64,000 nucleotides of DNA from Stutzerimonas stutzeri KOS6 (GCF_000307775.2 NZ_KK020677.1:583095-647094), one strand, 5' to 3'. Positions 46,402-55,855 are shown, counted from the stretch's first letter. The notes: generated by a model from the letters alone, not told the origin. Numbers and translations: made by a program.

Positions 46402-47336
46402 TCAACTAATTCCGGACACCTCGATAGGTGGTTTCGACGCCATCGCCCGCTCGTAAACGGTCGGTGGCAGATATCCCAGTTTCGAGTGCAGCCGCTCGTT
46501 GTTGTAAAACCCAACGATGTATTCCACGATGTCACGTATCGCTTCTGCGTGATTGGCGTAGTCGCGGCGCCATACCCGCTCCATTTTCAAACTCAGAAAA
46601 AAGCGTTCCATCACTGAGTTGTCCCAGCAGTTACCTTTACGGCTCATGCTTTGCTGCATGTCATTTCGCGCCAGCAACGCTCTGTAGCTTGCGCTGGCGT
46701 ACTGGCTACCGCGATCCGAGTGGGCGATCAGGCCAGGTGGCGGTTGACGCTGAGCAATTGCCAGCTGCATTGCACTACACACCAGCTCGGCAGGCATGTT
46801 CGGGGCCATGGACCAACCCACGATCTTGCGTGAGAACAAATCCAATACCACAGCCAGGTACAGCCAGCCGCTGCGGGTCCGGATGTAGGTAATGTCCGCT
46901 ACCCAGGCCTTGTTTACCGCCTCAGGCTCGAATTGACGATTCAGTACATTGTCGGCAACTGGCAGGTCGTGCTTGCTATCGGTCGTGTGCACAAACTTAC
47001 GCTTCCAAGCCGAACGCAGGCCGTTGGCACGCATCAAGCGACGAATTTTATAAACGCCGATTTCCATACCCTTGGCGCGCAACGCTTTACGTAACGGACG
47101 GCTCCCATAGCAGCCGCCACTCGCATCAAACGACGCTTTGAGCTGCACGGTCACGGGGCAAACCGATGCTGGCGTGTCGGCACGCCTGTTTGCCTCGTAG
47201 AACCCCGATCGGCTGACCCCCAGCAGCCGACAGACATACGCCACCGAATAAGCCTTCTGTTGCAGCTGCCGAACCAGGCGATACGTTACTTCAGCTCGCG
47301 GGCAAAGAAGGCGGTGGCTTTTTTCCTTAATGAGCT
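46402..47336 (-). pseudogene. IS3-family element, orfB nearly complete, 5' end missing
   Basis: A leftward frame of about 300 residues carries the full IS3 OrfB integrase core: HTH_21-like YSVAYVCRLLGVSRSGFYEA, then NKAWVADITYIRTRSGWLYL, LIAHSDRGSQYAS and KGNCWDNSVMERFFLSLK with the DDE residues, and the end ERLHSKLGYLPPTVYE. The right terminal sequence TGGTCAACTAATTCCGGACA is at about 46398. OrfA and the other end are missing: the sequence changes to recombinase debris at about 47336, so it cannot transpose alone. Confidence 0.8.
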
Positions 47337-47681
47337 TCCCCCGTTGCCAACCAATGTGCAAGCGGGCTGCGCAAGATCACTGCCGGTCGTATCGATTGCG
47401 GCACTCGGCTTGATCGAGCGTCTCTACGTGCTGTCACCGGACCGCCTATCGCGAAAGTACGCGCACCAGGTTCTTCTCATCGAGGAACTGTCGGCGTTCG
47501 GCGTCGAGGTCGTGATTCCTCAATCACGCCATCGGCGCGACCCCGGAAGAGGCGCTGTTGCTGCAGATGCAGGGCATGATCGCTGAATACGAGCGCGCCA
47601 AGATCATGGAGCGCAATCGTCGCGGCAAGCTTCATGGCGCGAAGCGCGGCAGTGTCAATGTGCTCTCGACGGCGCCCTATG
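47337..47681 (+). pseudogene. Serine recombinase fragment
   Basis: Two frames carry parts of the catalytic and linker region of a large serine recombinase: ERLYVLSPDRLSRKYAHQVL with LIEELSAFGVEVV, then, after a shift near 47520, AIGATPEEALLLQMQGMIAE and YERAKIMERNRRGKLHGAKR. N- and C-terminal ends are absent. The fragment is sandwiched between IS3 and IS5 remnants and is not functional. Confidence 0.7.
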
Positions 47682-47837
47682 GGTGATCTGGCAGGTCGCG
47701 GCACGCCGCAATACTTACAAAAAGCTTGGCAAGAGCAGCCCGCTCTACAAAGCCAAGCGCAAGGTCGAGAAGGCCAAGGCGCAGGTGCGGGCCAAGGTCG
47801 AGCACCCGTTTCGGGTGATCAAGCGCCAGTTTGGTTA
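47682..47837 (+). pseudogene. IS5 fragment left of IS66 (copy A, left part)
   Basis: This is the segment of the IS5 transposase from VIWQVAARR to IKRQFG, nearly identical to 35862-36015. It ends with TTTGGTTA (47830-47837), which recurs at 50349-50356 on the far side of the IS66 sequences: the 8-base target duplication of an IS66-type insertion. The 5' part of this IS5 copy is missing. Confidence 0.85.
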
Positions 47838-47921
47838 GTAAGCGCTCCATAAACCCCATCTTCAAACGAACCGATAGCCAGACGATGCTGCGCTCCTGAT
47901 TTCTTTTCAGGAGCAGCTGCC

Positions 47922-48281
47922 ATGATGCGTCCCGACGCCAAGGTGCAGAAGGTCTATCTCTATCCCAAGCCTGTCGACTTTCGTAAATCCATCAACGGCC
48001 TGGCGGCACTCGTCGAGTTGGATATAAAGGTGGAAGTGTTCAACCCGGTACTGTTCGTGTTCCTCAATCGCAGCCGCAACCAGGTGAAGATCCTCTATTG
48101 GGAGCGTAATGGTTTCTGCCTGTGGCTCAAACGCCTAGAGGCCGAGCGCTTCAAGACCAAGCCCGATGCCGGCGATGAGCCCATCGAGCTGACGGTCGAC
48201 GAATTGAACTGGCTGCTCGACGGCATCGACCTCTGGCGAAACCGCCCTCATCAAGTCCTGACGCCGCGTTACGTGGCCTGA
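47922..48281 (+). CDS. tnpB: IS66 TnpB (Orf2-like) protein
   Basis: A 119-residue IS66 Orf2 protein. The family block VYLYPKPVDFRKSINGLAAL is followed by NPVLFVFLNRSRNQVKILYW and ERNGFCLWLKRLEAERFK. TnpB is required for transposition of IS66 elements, but its activity is unknown. The start follows AGGAGCAGC by a few bases. tnpC begins 19 bases after it. Confidence 0.92.
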   Translation: MMRPDAKVQKVYLYPKPVDFRKSINGLAALVELDIKVEVFNPVLFVFLNRSRNQVKILYWERNGFCLWLKRLEAERFKTKPDAGDEPIELTVDELNWLLDGIDLWRNRPHQVLTPRYVA

Positions 48282-48300
48282 GCCGGTATAATCCACGGCC

Positions 48301-49861
48301 ATGATTGCCGTGCCCGATACCCTTCCTGACGATCCCGACGCGCTCAAACAGTTGCTGTCGCAAGTGTTGCTGGCACGTCAATCTGATCTGAACAAAATCA
48401 GTCAACTTCAGGAACAGGTCGCTCTGCTGCGCCACAAACTGTTCTCGCCGAAGTCAGAGCGCAGCCCCGAGGATGCGCGACTCGCCGCAGTTGGCCATGT
48501 TCAACGAGGCCGAAGAGCTGGTCGAAGAGGGTGCTTGCACTGACGAGCCAGGCGGTGATGGAGCTGAGGCAGAAGAGGTTATGGTGCCGCTCAAGCGCCG
48601 TGGCAAGCGCAAGCCGCTGCCGGCCAAGCTACCGCGTATTGACGTCATTCACGAACTGCCCGAGCACGCGCTGACCTGCGAGTGCGGCTGCCGCAAGCAG
48701 GCCATCGGCGAAGAAACCAGCGAGCAGCTGGAGATCATCCCGATGCAGGTGCGGGTGATCCGCCATATCCGCAAGACCTATGCCTGCAAGGCCTGCGAAG
48801 CGGCACCGGTCACCGCCGACAAGCCAGCCCAGCTGATCGAGAAAAGCCTGGCCAGCCCCAGCGTGCTGGCGATGCTGCTGGCCACCAAGTACGCCGACGG
48901 CATCCCGCTGTACCGCTTCGAGAGGATGCTCAGCCGGCACGGCATCGACATCTCTCGCCAGACCCTGGCGCGCTGGGTAATCCAGTGCGGCGAACAGCTG
49001 CAACCCGTGATCAACCTGATGCGCGACCGGCTGCTCGACTACCCGGTGCTGCACTGCGACGAAACCCGGCTGCAGGTACTGCATGAGCCGGGTCGTGACC
49101 CCACCACGCAATCCTGGATGTGGGTGCAAAGCGGTGGGCCACCCGACAAACCGGTGATCCTGTTCGACTACTCATCCAGCCGTGCGCAGGAAGTACCGCT
49201 GCGCCTGCTCGCAGGCTACCGCGGCTACCTGATGACTGACGACTATGCCGGCTACAACGCCGTGGCCGCACAAGAGGGCATCGAACGCCTGGCCTGCTGG
49301 GCGCATGCGCGACGCAAGTTCGTCGAAGCACAGAAGGTGCAGCCCAAGGGCAAGACCGGGCGCGCCGACATCGTGCTGAACCTGATCAATAAGCTTTACG
49401 GCATCGAGCGTGAGCTGAAAGAAGCCGACGACAGCGGGCGCCTCGCCGCCCGCCAGCAGCGCAGCCGACCGATCATCGACCAACTTAAGACCTGGCTGGA
49501 CAAGACCCAACCACAGGTCGCCGGACAGACCGCCCTGGGCAAGGCGGTGAACTACCTGGCCAGCAACTGGAGCCGCTTGGTGCGCTACCTCGAAGGCGGC
49601 CACCTGCCAATCGACAACAACCGCGCCGAGAACGCCATCCGCCCGTTCGTCATCGGCCGCAAGAACTGGCTGTTCAGCGACACCCCGAAAGGCGCCAGGG
49701 CCAGCGCGCAGATCTACAGCCTGATCGAAACCGCCAAGGCCAACGGCCAGGAACCTTACGCCTGGCTGCGCCACATCCTCGAACGCCTGCCGACCGCCAG
49801 CAGCGTAGACGACTGCGAAGCACTGCTGCCATGGAACTGCTCGCCAGCAACTGCATCCTGA
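48301..49861 (+). pseudogene. tnpC: IS66 TnpC transposase with one frameshift
   Basis: The first 58 or so codons (MIAVPDTLPDDPDALKQLLS; then [20 protein letters not shown]) lie in one frame and the remaining 460 in another, joined near 48475: one extra base in GATGCGCGACTCG (GATGCCGACTCG-like expected). After the joint the zinc-finger region ([25 protein letters not shown]) and the DDE domain ([46 protein letters not shown]) are intact. The joint is not a recognisable slippery sequence, so inactivation or a sequencing error is more likely than programmed shifting. Confidence 0.8.
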
Positions 49862-49905
49862 CTTGCGAACCTTGTTAGCGGTAGGTGGGTTTATGGAGCG
49901 CTTAC

Positions 49906-50318
49906 GTCGCGGCACGCCGCAGCACTTACAAGAAGCTTGGCAAGAGCAGCCCGCTCTACAAAGCCAAGCGCAAGGTCGAGAAGGCCAAGGCGCAGGTGCG
50001 GGCGAAGGTCGAGCACCCGTTTCGGGTGATCAAGCGCCAGTTTGGTTACACCAAAGTTCGCTTTCGAGGGCTGGTGAAGAACACGGCGCAGTTGGTGACG
50101 CTGTTCGCCCTGTCGAACCTGTGGATGGCGCGCCGACATTTACTGGCGAATACAGGAGAGGTGCGCCTGTAATGCGGGAAATGGCCGCCGCGAGGTGCTC
50201 GCGGCGGCTAAAAACCCAGAAAGAATGGATGATTCGATCGTTTTTTAGACGAATCGCCGCTTTTGAAATTGGCAGGGCTGAAGTCAGCCAGAAATACGTG
50301 ACTACTTCAGACCGTCCT
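49906..50318 (+). pseudogene. IS5 tail (copy B, right part)
   Basis: This begins GTCGCGGCACG directly at the IS66 right end and continues through the last 80 or so codons of the IS5 transposase (SSPLYKAKRKVEKAKAQVRA to RRHLLANTGEVRL) to the right terminal repeat ending ACCGTCCT. It differs from the neighbouring copy A tail at several positions (for example AAAACCCAG versus AAAATCCAG), so it is a distinct copy. It is followed by TA and a 28-base IS66 end. Confidence 0.85.
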
Positions 50319-50320
50319 TA

Positions 50321-50348
50321 GCGGTAGGTGGGTTTATGGAGCGCTTAC
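50321..50348 (+). mobile_element. 28-base second copy of the IS66 right end
   Basis: Identical to 49878-49905, the right end of the adjacent IS66, and followed at once by TTTGGTTA, the partner of the target repeat at 47830-47837. This is the original right end of the first IS66 insertion, cut off from its element by a later IS5 insertion at the TA that precedes GCGGTAGG in IS66. Confidence 0.85.
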
Positions 50349-50626
50349 TTTGGTTACACCAAAGTTCGCTTTCGAGGGCTGGTGAAGAACACGGCGCAGT
50401 TGGTGACGCTGTTCGCCCTGTCGAACCTGTGGATGGCGCGCCGACATTTACTGGCGAATACAGGAGAGGTGCGCCTGTAATGCGGGAAATGGCCGCCGCG
50501 AGGTGCTCGCGGCGGCTAAAAATCCAGAAAGAATGGATGATTCGATCGTTTTTTAGACGAATCGCCGCTTTTAAAATTGGCAGGGCTGAAGTCAGCCAGA
50601 AATACGTGACTACTTCAGACCATCCT
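50349..50626 (+). pseudogene. IS5 tail (copy A, right part)
   Basis: Begins with TTTGGTTACACC and carries the last 53 or so codons of the IS5 transposase (FGYTKVRFRGLVKNTAQLVT to GEVRL) and the right terminal repeat ending CCATCCT. Together with 47682-47837 it makes up one IS5 copy into which IS66 inserted. The stretch 50627-50724 after it holds nothing recognisable. Confidence 0.85.
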
Positions 50627-50724
50627 AGTCAACCAGATCGCTATTGCCCCCGAAGATCGAGCCAACAAAGACAGCGGCTAAAATTAATTAGTACGAACTT
50701 CAGATGCTCACGATAGCGATTTAA

Positions 50725-52125
50725 TCAGAATGAATAATTATAGGCTAAGACGAAATTATCTTGCGACATGGACGATCTCACGGGCGACGAGGTGTTGTAA
50801 GCCGATCGATTGGTCATACTTTGCTCGAAGGCATGCGAATACGCAGCATCGAACCTACCCGATTTTGATACTTGGTAGCTGAATCCCAAGGAAGCGTGTT
50901 TCCGCAAAATACCCGGAACTAGCGCCAACAATCCCTCATCATTAAAGGGCTGCGTCGCCTGACGGTAACCTGCTCGCACTGTTAAATTCGGGGTAGCTGC
51001 ATACGAAGCCCCAATCGCCACTATTGTTTGATCCTTGGCATTTTGAGGAAGTCTTAAGTCGACATCACCAACATCACTAGAAAACCCTACCTTTATATCC
51101 TTCCAGGCATCCTTCCAAAAAACGCGAGACACATCAACAGCAACGAGTAATTTGTCCGTAACTTGGTGGCTCAGACCCACGTCAAGTTTGGCAGGGGTAT
51201 TAAAGTCTAAAACACGAACCTCGCCCTCGATAGGCACATTACCGATGAGGCCATCTACCGCGGTAACAGTCCCCTTCCCTTTCAAATCGTTCATATGGCT
51301 TTTGAGCATGTAGGAGATACCCAACTTGGTCGTTGGCGTAATCTTATATAGCAAACCTAACCTACCCGAGTATCCCCAACCATCGACACCACTCGCAAGT
51401 TCCTTGTTTTGGCTAACGCTCAAATGCACACCCCGCGGGTCGGGTAAAGTGCCGATCAAGCCCAACAGCGAACCGGACACACGCCCATCACCGGCGAGAC
51501 TACCCAACTGGTTCGTTCCCAGCAAATAATCGAGATTCAAAGCAGTCCATTTTGCATCTAGCGATCCACCGATAACAAGACGATCGTTAATCTTAAAACT
51601 CACGGCAAAAGGTATGTCAAGTACAAACAAGCGACTGGCGTTCTCAAGGCCGGTATCAGCATCGGCGGCATAGCCCATTCCGCCAATATCGCCGCGGGAC
51701 AAAAAACTGTCCTTCCCATACTCGACCCCTATCCCCGCTTGTGCGAATATGCCCGCGCCAAAGGTCCAGTTAGAAACTTTACGGATAAAAGCAAGCTGAG
51801 GGGCAACATAGGGGCCTCTATTATTAGAATGCCGACTTGATGACGCTTTCTCGCCTGTACCAAGATTGGTGGCGCTGATATCTGTGGTAATCAGATCTAG
51901 CCCTAGCAGTATTTCACCTGTCGCATCAGACAAGTCCATTGTCGCTGGGTTGACCATCATTGACGCGGGCCCGACATAATGAGCAACAGCCGTACCGCCC
52001 ATGCTTCTGGAAACCGCGCCAAAGCCCTCCAAAAACACACCATCCGTCGCTACCGCATGGCTTGACGCAATACCCAAGATCGCAGTACTAATTGTTTTAT
52101 TGAGTAAATTTGTTTTTTTAATCAT
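50725..52125 (-). CDS. FadL/TodX-family outer membrane channel
   Basis: A 466-residue outer-membrane beta-barrel of the FadL/TodX/XylN family. A signal peptide (ISTAILGIASSHAVA) precedes the mature start TDGVFLEGFGAVSRSMGGTAVA, which is the FadL-like hatch region (compare GMGGA motifs); NPATM follows. The sequence ends in Phe, as outer-membrane proteins do. It should admit naphthalene or related hydrocarbons. The ATG at 52125 is preferred (GGTGG upstream) to a GTG at 52134. It lies downstream of nahD and a broken dehydrogenase gene, read in the same direction as the upper operon. Confidence 0.87.
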   Translation of the reverse strand: MIKKTNLLNKTISTAILGIASSHAVATDGVFLEGFGAVSRSMGGTAVAHYVGPASMMVNPATMDLSDATGEILLGLDLITTDISATNLGTGEKASSSRHSNNRGPYVAPQLAFIRKVSNWTFGAGIFAQAGIGVEYGKDSFLSRGDIGGMGYAADADTGLENASRLFVLDIPFAVSFKINDRLVIGGSLDAKWTALNLDYLLGTNQLGSLAGDGRVSGSLLGLIGTLPDPRGVHLSVSQNKELASGVDGWGYSGRLGLLYKITPTTKLGISYMLKSHMNDLKGKGTVTAVDGLIGNVPIEGEVRVLDFNTPAKLDVGLSHQVTDKLLVAVDVSRVFWKDAWKDIKVGFSSDVGDVDLRLPQNAKDQTIVAIGASYAATPNLTVRAGYRQATQPFNDEGLLALVPGILRKHASLGFSYQVSKSGRFDAAYSHAFEQSMTNRSAYNTSSPVRSSMSQDNFVLAYNYSF

Positions 52126-52233
52126 ATGTTCCACCGTTTATTAATTTTGTTTTTGGGATACAACATAACTAAAAGCAAACTGCCCGCAACCTTAGAAAAG
52201 CCCACACGAGCCGCGTAATTCTACCAGCACGTT

Positions 52234-52590
52234 TCAACCAATATGGAGCACCGGCTTGAGCGTGACCCCTTCTTCCGAGTCTTCGGCGGCTCGATTGATT
52301 TCCTCAAAAGGATAAAACTTAATTAGCTTGTAAAATAGAAACTTCCCCTGGCGATAAAGTTCCACCAACCTCGGAATAAAAATATCTGAAATCGACTGAT
52401 CTTCGACGATTCCACGAAGCTTACGATTGAATAGCAGGAACTACACCAGGCCCTTCATGCCCTAAAACCATCGGGAGCGGAACCGGATAATGCTGATCGC
52501 GACAAATCAGATCCGTATGACACAACCCGGTCGCAACCAATATAACGAGAACTTGATCTTCTGCAGCTCATTAAGAGCTACATGCCCGAA
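52234..52590 (-). pseudogene. Aryl-alcohol dehydrogenase (XylB/AreB-like) relic with internal deletion
   Basis: Read leftward, an N-terminal piece [20 protein letters not shown] with [20 protein letters not shown] ends in a stop. A C-terminal piece [20 protein letters not shown] with [20 protein letters not shown] and KPVLHIG follows and stops at 52234. These are the two ends of a zinc-dependent benzyl-alcohol dehydrogenase; about 250 residues of the middle are gone. It lies between nahD and the FadL-like gene. Confidence 0.85.
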
Positions 52591-52608
52591 TAAGAATGGG
52601 CCGTTTTT

Positions 52609-53277
52609 TTACGGACTATTGCCGCTTTGATTTCCATCTCCTTCTGTTACCGGTTTTACTCCGGTTTCCCCCGCGGCGGCTATTCCAGCACTACAGCCGC
52701 ACCTCAGTGTGTTCTCGAGCATAAATAGACGGTCGTTGCCCCACCACATTTGATCGCCCAAAAACATCGTTGGTACACCGAATACTTTACGTTCGATGGC
52801 GGCCTGGGTATGCTCATCATACGCATTTGTTGCAGCGTCGCTGCTGAGAAACTCCTCGAAAGCAGCGCGATCCCACCCTAGAGTCCCGCACACTAGGGCA
52901 AGCAGGCTTTCCGAGTCCAGAGCTATACCTTCCCCCCAAACTGCATTGAATACTGTATTCACGTAAGCAGCAGTCTGCGTTTCGGCACCCGAGTAATAGA
53001 GCCCAGCATTCATCCGTTGGCTATTGTAATTGGCAGGAAATAAAAACGGTAATCCGTACAGCTCGGCCCAGCGTTTTAAATCCACCATCAAATAGGCAAG
53101 TTTGACTTTCAGATCGCGATTGGAGGGGCCTACGTTTCCGATGGCGATTTTGGCTCGCGCCAAATCAATCGAGTGATAGCGAATGGAAAAGCTATAATCG
53201 TGGGCTAGCTTCGACAAGCGATGGTTAGCCAAGTAAGAAAAAGGGCTCAAAAAGTCGAAATAGAAATCAACAATCAC
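52609..53277 (-). CDS. nahD: 2-hydroxychromene-2-carboxylate isomerase
   Basis: A 222-residue DsbA/GST-kappa-fold isomerase. VDFYFDFLSPFSYLANHRL (with the catalytic Ser for glutathione), VKLAYLMVDLKRWAELYGLP and VFGVPTMFLGDQMWWGNDRL are characteristic of NahD. It converts 2-hydroxychromene-2-carboxylate to trans-o-hydroxybenzylidenepyruvate using glutathione. The start is taken as GTG 53277 (VIVDFYF), 9 bases after GGAG; TTG at 53283 is possible. After FMLE the C-terminal 30 residues differ from the usual NahD tail as I recall it. Confidence 0.92.
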   Translation of the reverse strand: MIVDFYFDFLSPFSYLANHRLSKLAHDYSFSIRYHSIDLARAKIAIGNVGPSNRDLKVKLAYLMVDLKRWAELYGLPFLFPANYNSQRMNAGLYYSGAETQTAAYVNTVFNAVWGEGIALDSESLLALVCGTLGWDRAAFEEFLSSDAATNAYDEHTQAAIERKVFGVPTMFLGDQMWWGNDRLFMLENTLRCGCSAGIAAAGETGVKPVTEGDGNQSGNSP

Positions 53278-53362
53278 AATCAAACACTCCAAAAAACTAA
53301 GCCAACCAACAGTGGGTTGCCTCATCAAGGATGGCACCCATCGTCGGCTTGATATGCTGGCT

Positions 53363-53512
53363 TCATTCGGTATTCCTAAAGCCTGACTTCACACCCGAGT
53401 CTGCGAGACTAGCAGTCTTAGCTAAATTTGCCGAACTGGCGACGCCTACTAGTAGCGCAAGAAATATGATTAATCTAATATATTTCAAATCGTTCAGCGT
53501 CTTTTCCAGCAT
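53363..53512 (-). CDS. Small ORF (49 aa) with hydrophobic segment between nahE and nahD
   Basis: A short frame in the nah operon orientation: MLEKTLNDLKYIRLIIFLAL followed by LVGVASSANLAKTASLADSG. The IRLIIFLALLVGVASSANLA part looks like a signal peptide or single membrane segment. It starts 23 bases after the nahE stop and ends about 85 bases before nahD. The ribosome site is weak. It may be the start of a decayed gene or a genuine small membrane peptide; no homolog is known to me. Confidence 0.35.
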   Translation of the reverse strand: MLEKTLNDLKYIRLIIFLALLVGVASSANLAKTASLADSGVKSGFRNTE

Positions 53513-53535
53513 TTCGCCAGACCAATCGAGTTGGA

Positions 53536-54540
53536 CTACTTCAATTCCTTGCTGTATTTAGCATGCAGTGCGGCCCAAGCTTTGCCTGACTTAAGGGCGC
53601 CAGCAATATAGTCTTCTGGGACGATGTTATAGGGCGGACGGCATGGTCCAGCTGTGAGCCAGCCAGCTGCATCCATGCGTGCTTTTTCAAGTCCGATGTT
53701 GTATTTCGAGAACTCCGAAAAGTCGCCACGCGGAAACAATGTCGAATCGGCTGCGCGCATGTCATCGGAGATGGCTTTGGCCTTGATCCAGTCACCGCTG
53801 CTCTTGGCCTGATCCACTGCATCACGCAACATGATGGCGGTAGCCGGGCCGCACATGGAGCCGCTTGACCAGAACGCGGTCATGCGCTCAGGATTGATGC
53901 GTGCGGCCGCGTAATAGTCATCCTCGTGTGGAAGGAAGCGGATGTTGGGTGCCAATTTCAGGTCCAAGTCAAGCATTCCGATGCCTAGATATTTGGCAGT
54001 TACTACCTGCGGAATTTTGGACATTTCTGCCCAGAAGGGGCGAGGGAAGTCGAACTTGAAGGCTTCAGGGTTAGCGTAAATCGCAATGGCAGCCTCCGGT
54101 ACCGCCTCTGCAACATCACGATAGAACTGGACCGCTGTGGGCAGGTCCATCTTCACCCACATTGGGACACCGAGCATGGTACCGCTGGCGCCCATATCCA
54201 TAAACTCACGAGTTTGGCGGATGACTTCGCGGGTATTCAAGGCCGTGGTGCCGCAGAAATAAGGCACGCGACCACGAATGGTTTCGACAATCGTCGAAAC
54301 ATAGTCACGTTTTTCCTCCCAGGTCAACGTAGCGCACTCGCCAAAAGTGCCCATACTTAAAATTCCGTTGACACCAGCCGCAATCAGTTCTTCAACTATG
54401 CGAGCAGTCTCGTTTAAGTCAACTGTGTTAGTGCTGCGCCAGTTAGAAGCATCCGGAGTAGCCGGCGTTGGCATAATAGCCCAGACACCATGGATATCCT
54501 CGGCAGTAAGACGCGCTGGTTTCATAGTTTTATTCGACAT
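53536..54540 (-). CDS. nahE: trans-o-Hydroxybenzylidenepyruvate hydratase-aldolase
   Basis: A 334-residue class I aldolase of the DHDPS family. [20 protein letters not shown] (substrate-binding GT-x-GE), the Schiff-base Lys in [13 protein letters not shown] and the YAN motif in [11 protein letters not shown] are present. It cleaves the side chain to salicylaldehyde and pyruvate. A second-last step of the upper pathway. It is preceded by the OmpW-like relic and followed by the 49-codon ORF. Confidence 0.95.
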   Translation of the reverse strand: MSNKTMKPARLTAEDIHGVWAIMPTPATPDASNWRSTNTVDLNETARIVEELIAAGVNGILSMGTFGECATLTWEEKRDYVSTIVETIRGRVPYFCGTTALNTREVIRQTREFMDMGASGTMLGVPMWVKMDLPTAVQFYRDVAEAVPEAAIAIYANPEAFKFDFPRPFWAEMSKIPQVVTAKYLGIGMLDLDLKLAPNIRFLPHEDDYYAAARINPERMTAFWSSGSMCGPATAIMLRDAVDQAKSSGDWIKAKAISDDMRAADSTLFPRGDFSEFSKYNIGLEKARMDAAGWLTAGPCRPPYNIVPEDYIAGALKSGKAWAALHAKYSKELK

Positions 54541-54946
54541 GGAGACACTCTTGGTTAGGTAAAAAAGCTGGAACTAGGTTAGTCAGAATCGTTGTCCAAT
54601 CGCGACCGACTCCAAATTACGGATCTAGAGTTACCGTAGCTGTAGCCTCTTGGAGCCCAATCACCCTTATACGTTCGGTTTAAGGAACAGCTTCCGGATA
54701 TCAATACTAACGAGCCAGTCGCTCGTTAAGTCAACATGAACTTGCAGTGCTGGGCCCCATGCATGATCTGCATCGAACGACTGAGACTAGCATCCTCATT
54801 CGCCACGATCCTTGCATAATCTATTACAGCCCCGATGTGAGGGTGAACCGGAGCAAAATCGGGAAAATTAATACTGCAGGAGCATAAGTAATTTTCCCCA
54901 ACGCATATCTGGAAGAGAGCCTGCGCCTGTAACTTTGGTTGTAGTT
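54541..54946 (-). pseudogene. nahQ: OmpW-family relic at the nahQ position
   Basis: Between nahC and nahE, where nah operons carry nahQ, no intact gene exists. Broken leftward frames read ITYAPAVLIF, then FAPVHPHIGAVIDYARIVANEDASLS, then AWGPALQVHVDLTSDWLVSI with DIRKLFLKPN: the second half of an OmpW-type outer-membrane protein (Y-P-VG-G-NY, WGPALQ-G-D and DWL-DVRK patterns). At least two frameshifts and the loss of the N-terminal half make it non-functional. Linking it with nahQ is based on position. Confidence 0.72.
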
Positions 54947-55855
54947 TTAACTCAATTTTACATCCATGCCGTAGCCAGTGGTCTCGATACCATGGCCAAA
55001 GATGTCTCCAACGTAGTACTCCGCTTCGTCTATGGCCTTGGCACCTCGCCAGCCGGGCTCAATGAGCCAGCCGGAAGGTGTTGCGCCATAGAACGTCAGC
55101 GCCTTGTCGTTAGCATGAATGCCAAGTTGCAAGGCAATGTCAATGTCGTTCTTTACAAACTGTTGATGGGTGTATCCCAGATCCTCTATGTCGGTGTACT
55201 CAAGCATCACATGATTGAGCCTCTTTTCAGCGGGCATGGCACCAAACCCAATGGAGTGGTCCCGACCATTGCAATGCATGAACGTTAGTTCGCCAGTCAT
55301 GCCGTTGGGCAGCGGGATCCGGTATTCGACGTCCCCACGCAATCCCAGAAGACTATAGAACTTGTGAGCAGCTTCGACATCGGTCTGGCGAACGATGCAA
55401 TGACCCAGGCCTTGGTCACCAGTCACAAACTTGCCGTGCAGGGGGCGGCCGGGATGGAACGGGTTGCTCATGTCGATCCGCGGCCCCCAGAATATCTCGG
55501 TCGGGTTGCCGCCTGGATCTACTGTCTTCATCAGGCCCAACACCATTCGTTCCTGAGCCTCGGCTTTATCGCAGACGCGAACATCGTAACCGGCGTCAAT
55601 GAGTTTTTGACCGAGAGCCTCGAACTCCGGTTTTCCGGACACACGCCAGCCCAGGTATTCCAGGTCGTCCTGGCCGTTATGATGGACCACGATTCGATGA
55701 TGCCAGTAATCCATACGTAGATAGAAACGGTCCTTCTCACCTTCATCAAGAACTTGCAGGCCCAGCATATTCGTGGCGAATGATTTCCACGCATCAGGAT
55801 CCTTGACCGAGATGCCCATGTATCCGAGTTCAATAACTGCAGGTTGCTTACTCAT
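54947..55855 (-). CDS. nahC: 1,2-Dihydroxynaphthalene dioxygenase
   Basis: A 302-residue two-domain extradiol dioxygenase. Iron ligands are His in [12 protein letters not shown], His in [11 protein letters not shown] and Glu in [11 protein letters not shown]; the usual NahC length is 302. It opens 1,2-dihydroxynaphthalene to 2-hydroxychromene-2-carboxylate. The N-terminus [19 protein letters not shown] is typical. It lies 27 bases after nahF. The gene is distinct in family (BphC-like) from the catechol dioxygenase nahH of the lower operon. Confidence 0.95.
   Translation of the reverse strand: MSKQPAVIELGYMGISVKDPDAWKSFATNMLGLQVLDEGEKDRFYLRMDYWHHRIVVHHNGQDDLEYLGWRVSGKPEFEALGQKLIDAGYDVRVCDKAEAQERMVLGLMKTVDPGGNPTEIFWGPRIDMSNPFHPGRPLHGKFVTGDQGLGHCIVRQTDVEAAHKFYSLLGLRGDVEYRIPLPNGMTGELTFMHCNGRDHSIGFGAMPAEKRLNHVMLEYTDIEDLGYTHQQFVKNDIDIALQLGIHANDKALTFYGATPSGWLIEPGWRGAKAIDEAEYYVGDIFGHGIETTGYGMDVKLS

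Larger units (their letters stand above)
47838..49905 (+). mobile_element. IS66-family element (2068 bases, tnpB and tnpC)
   Basis: Bounded by GTAAGCGCTCCATAAACC (left) and its inverse GGTTTATGGAGCGCTTAC (right, ending 49905), 18-base perfect terminal repeats. It encodes TnpB and a frameshifted TnpC; no tnpA is present, since only 84 bases separate the left end from tnpB. The left flank TTTGGTTA does not match the right flank GTCGCGGC; the matching copy lies after a 28-base second copy of the right end (50321-50348). Confidence 0.9.

Noticed and set aside
53331-53561. Rightward 76-codon frame between nahD and nahE
   Set aside because: Against operon direction and overlapping the nahE end; no ribosome site or motif.
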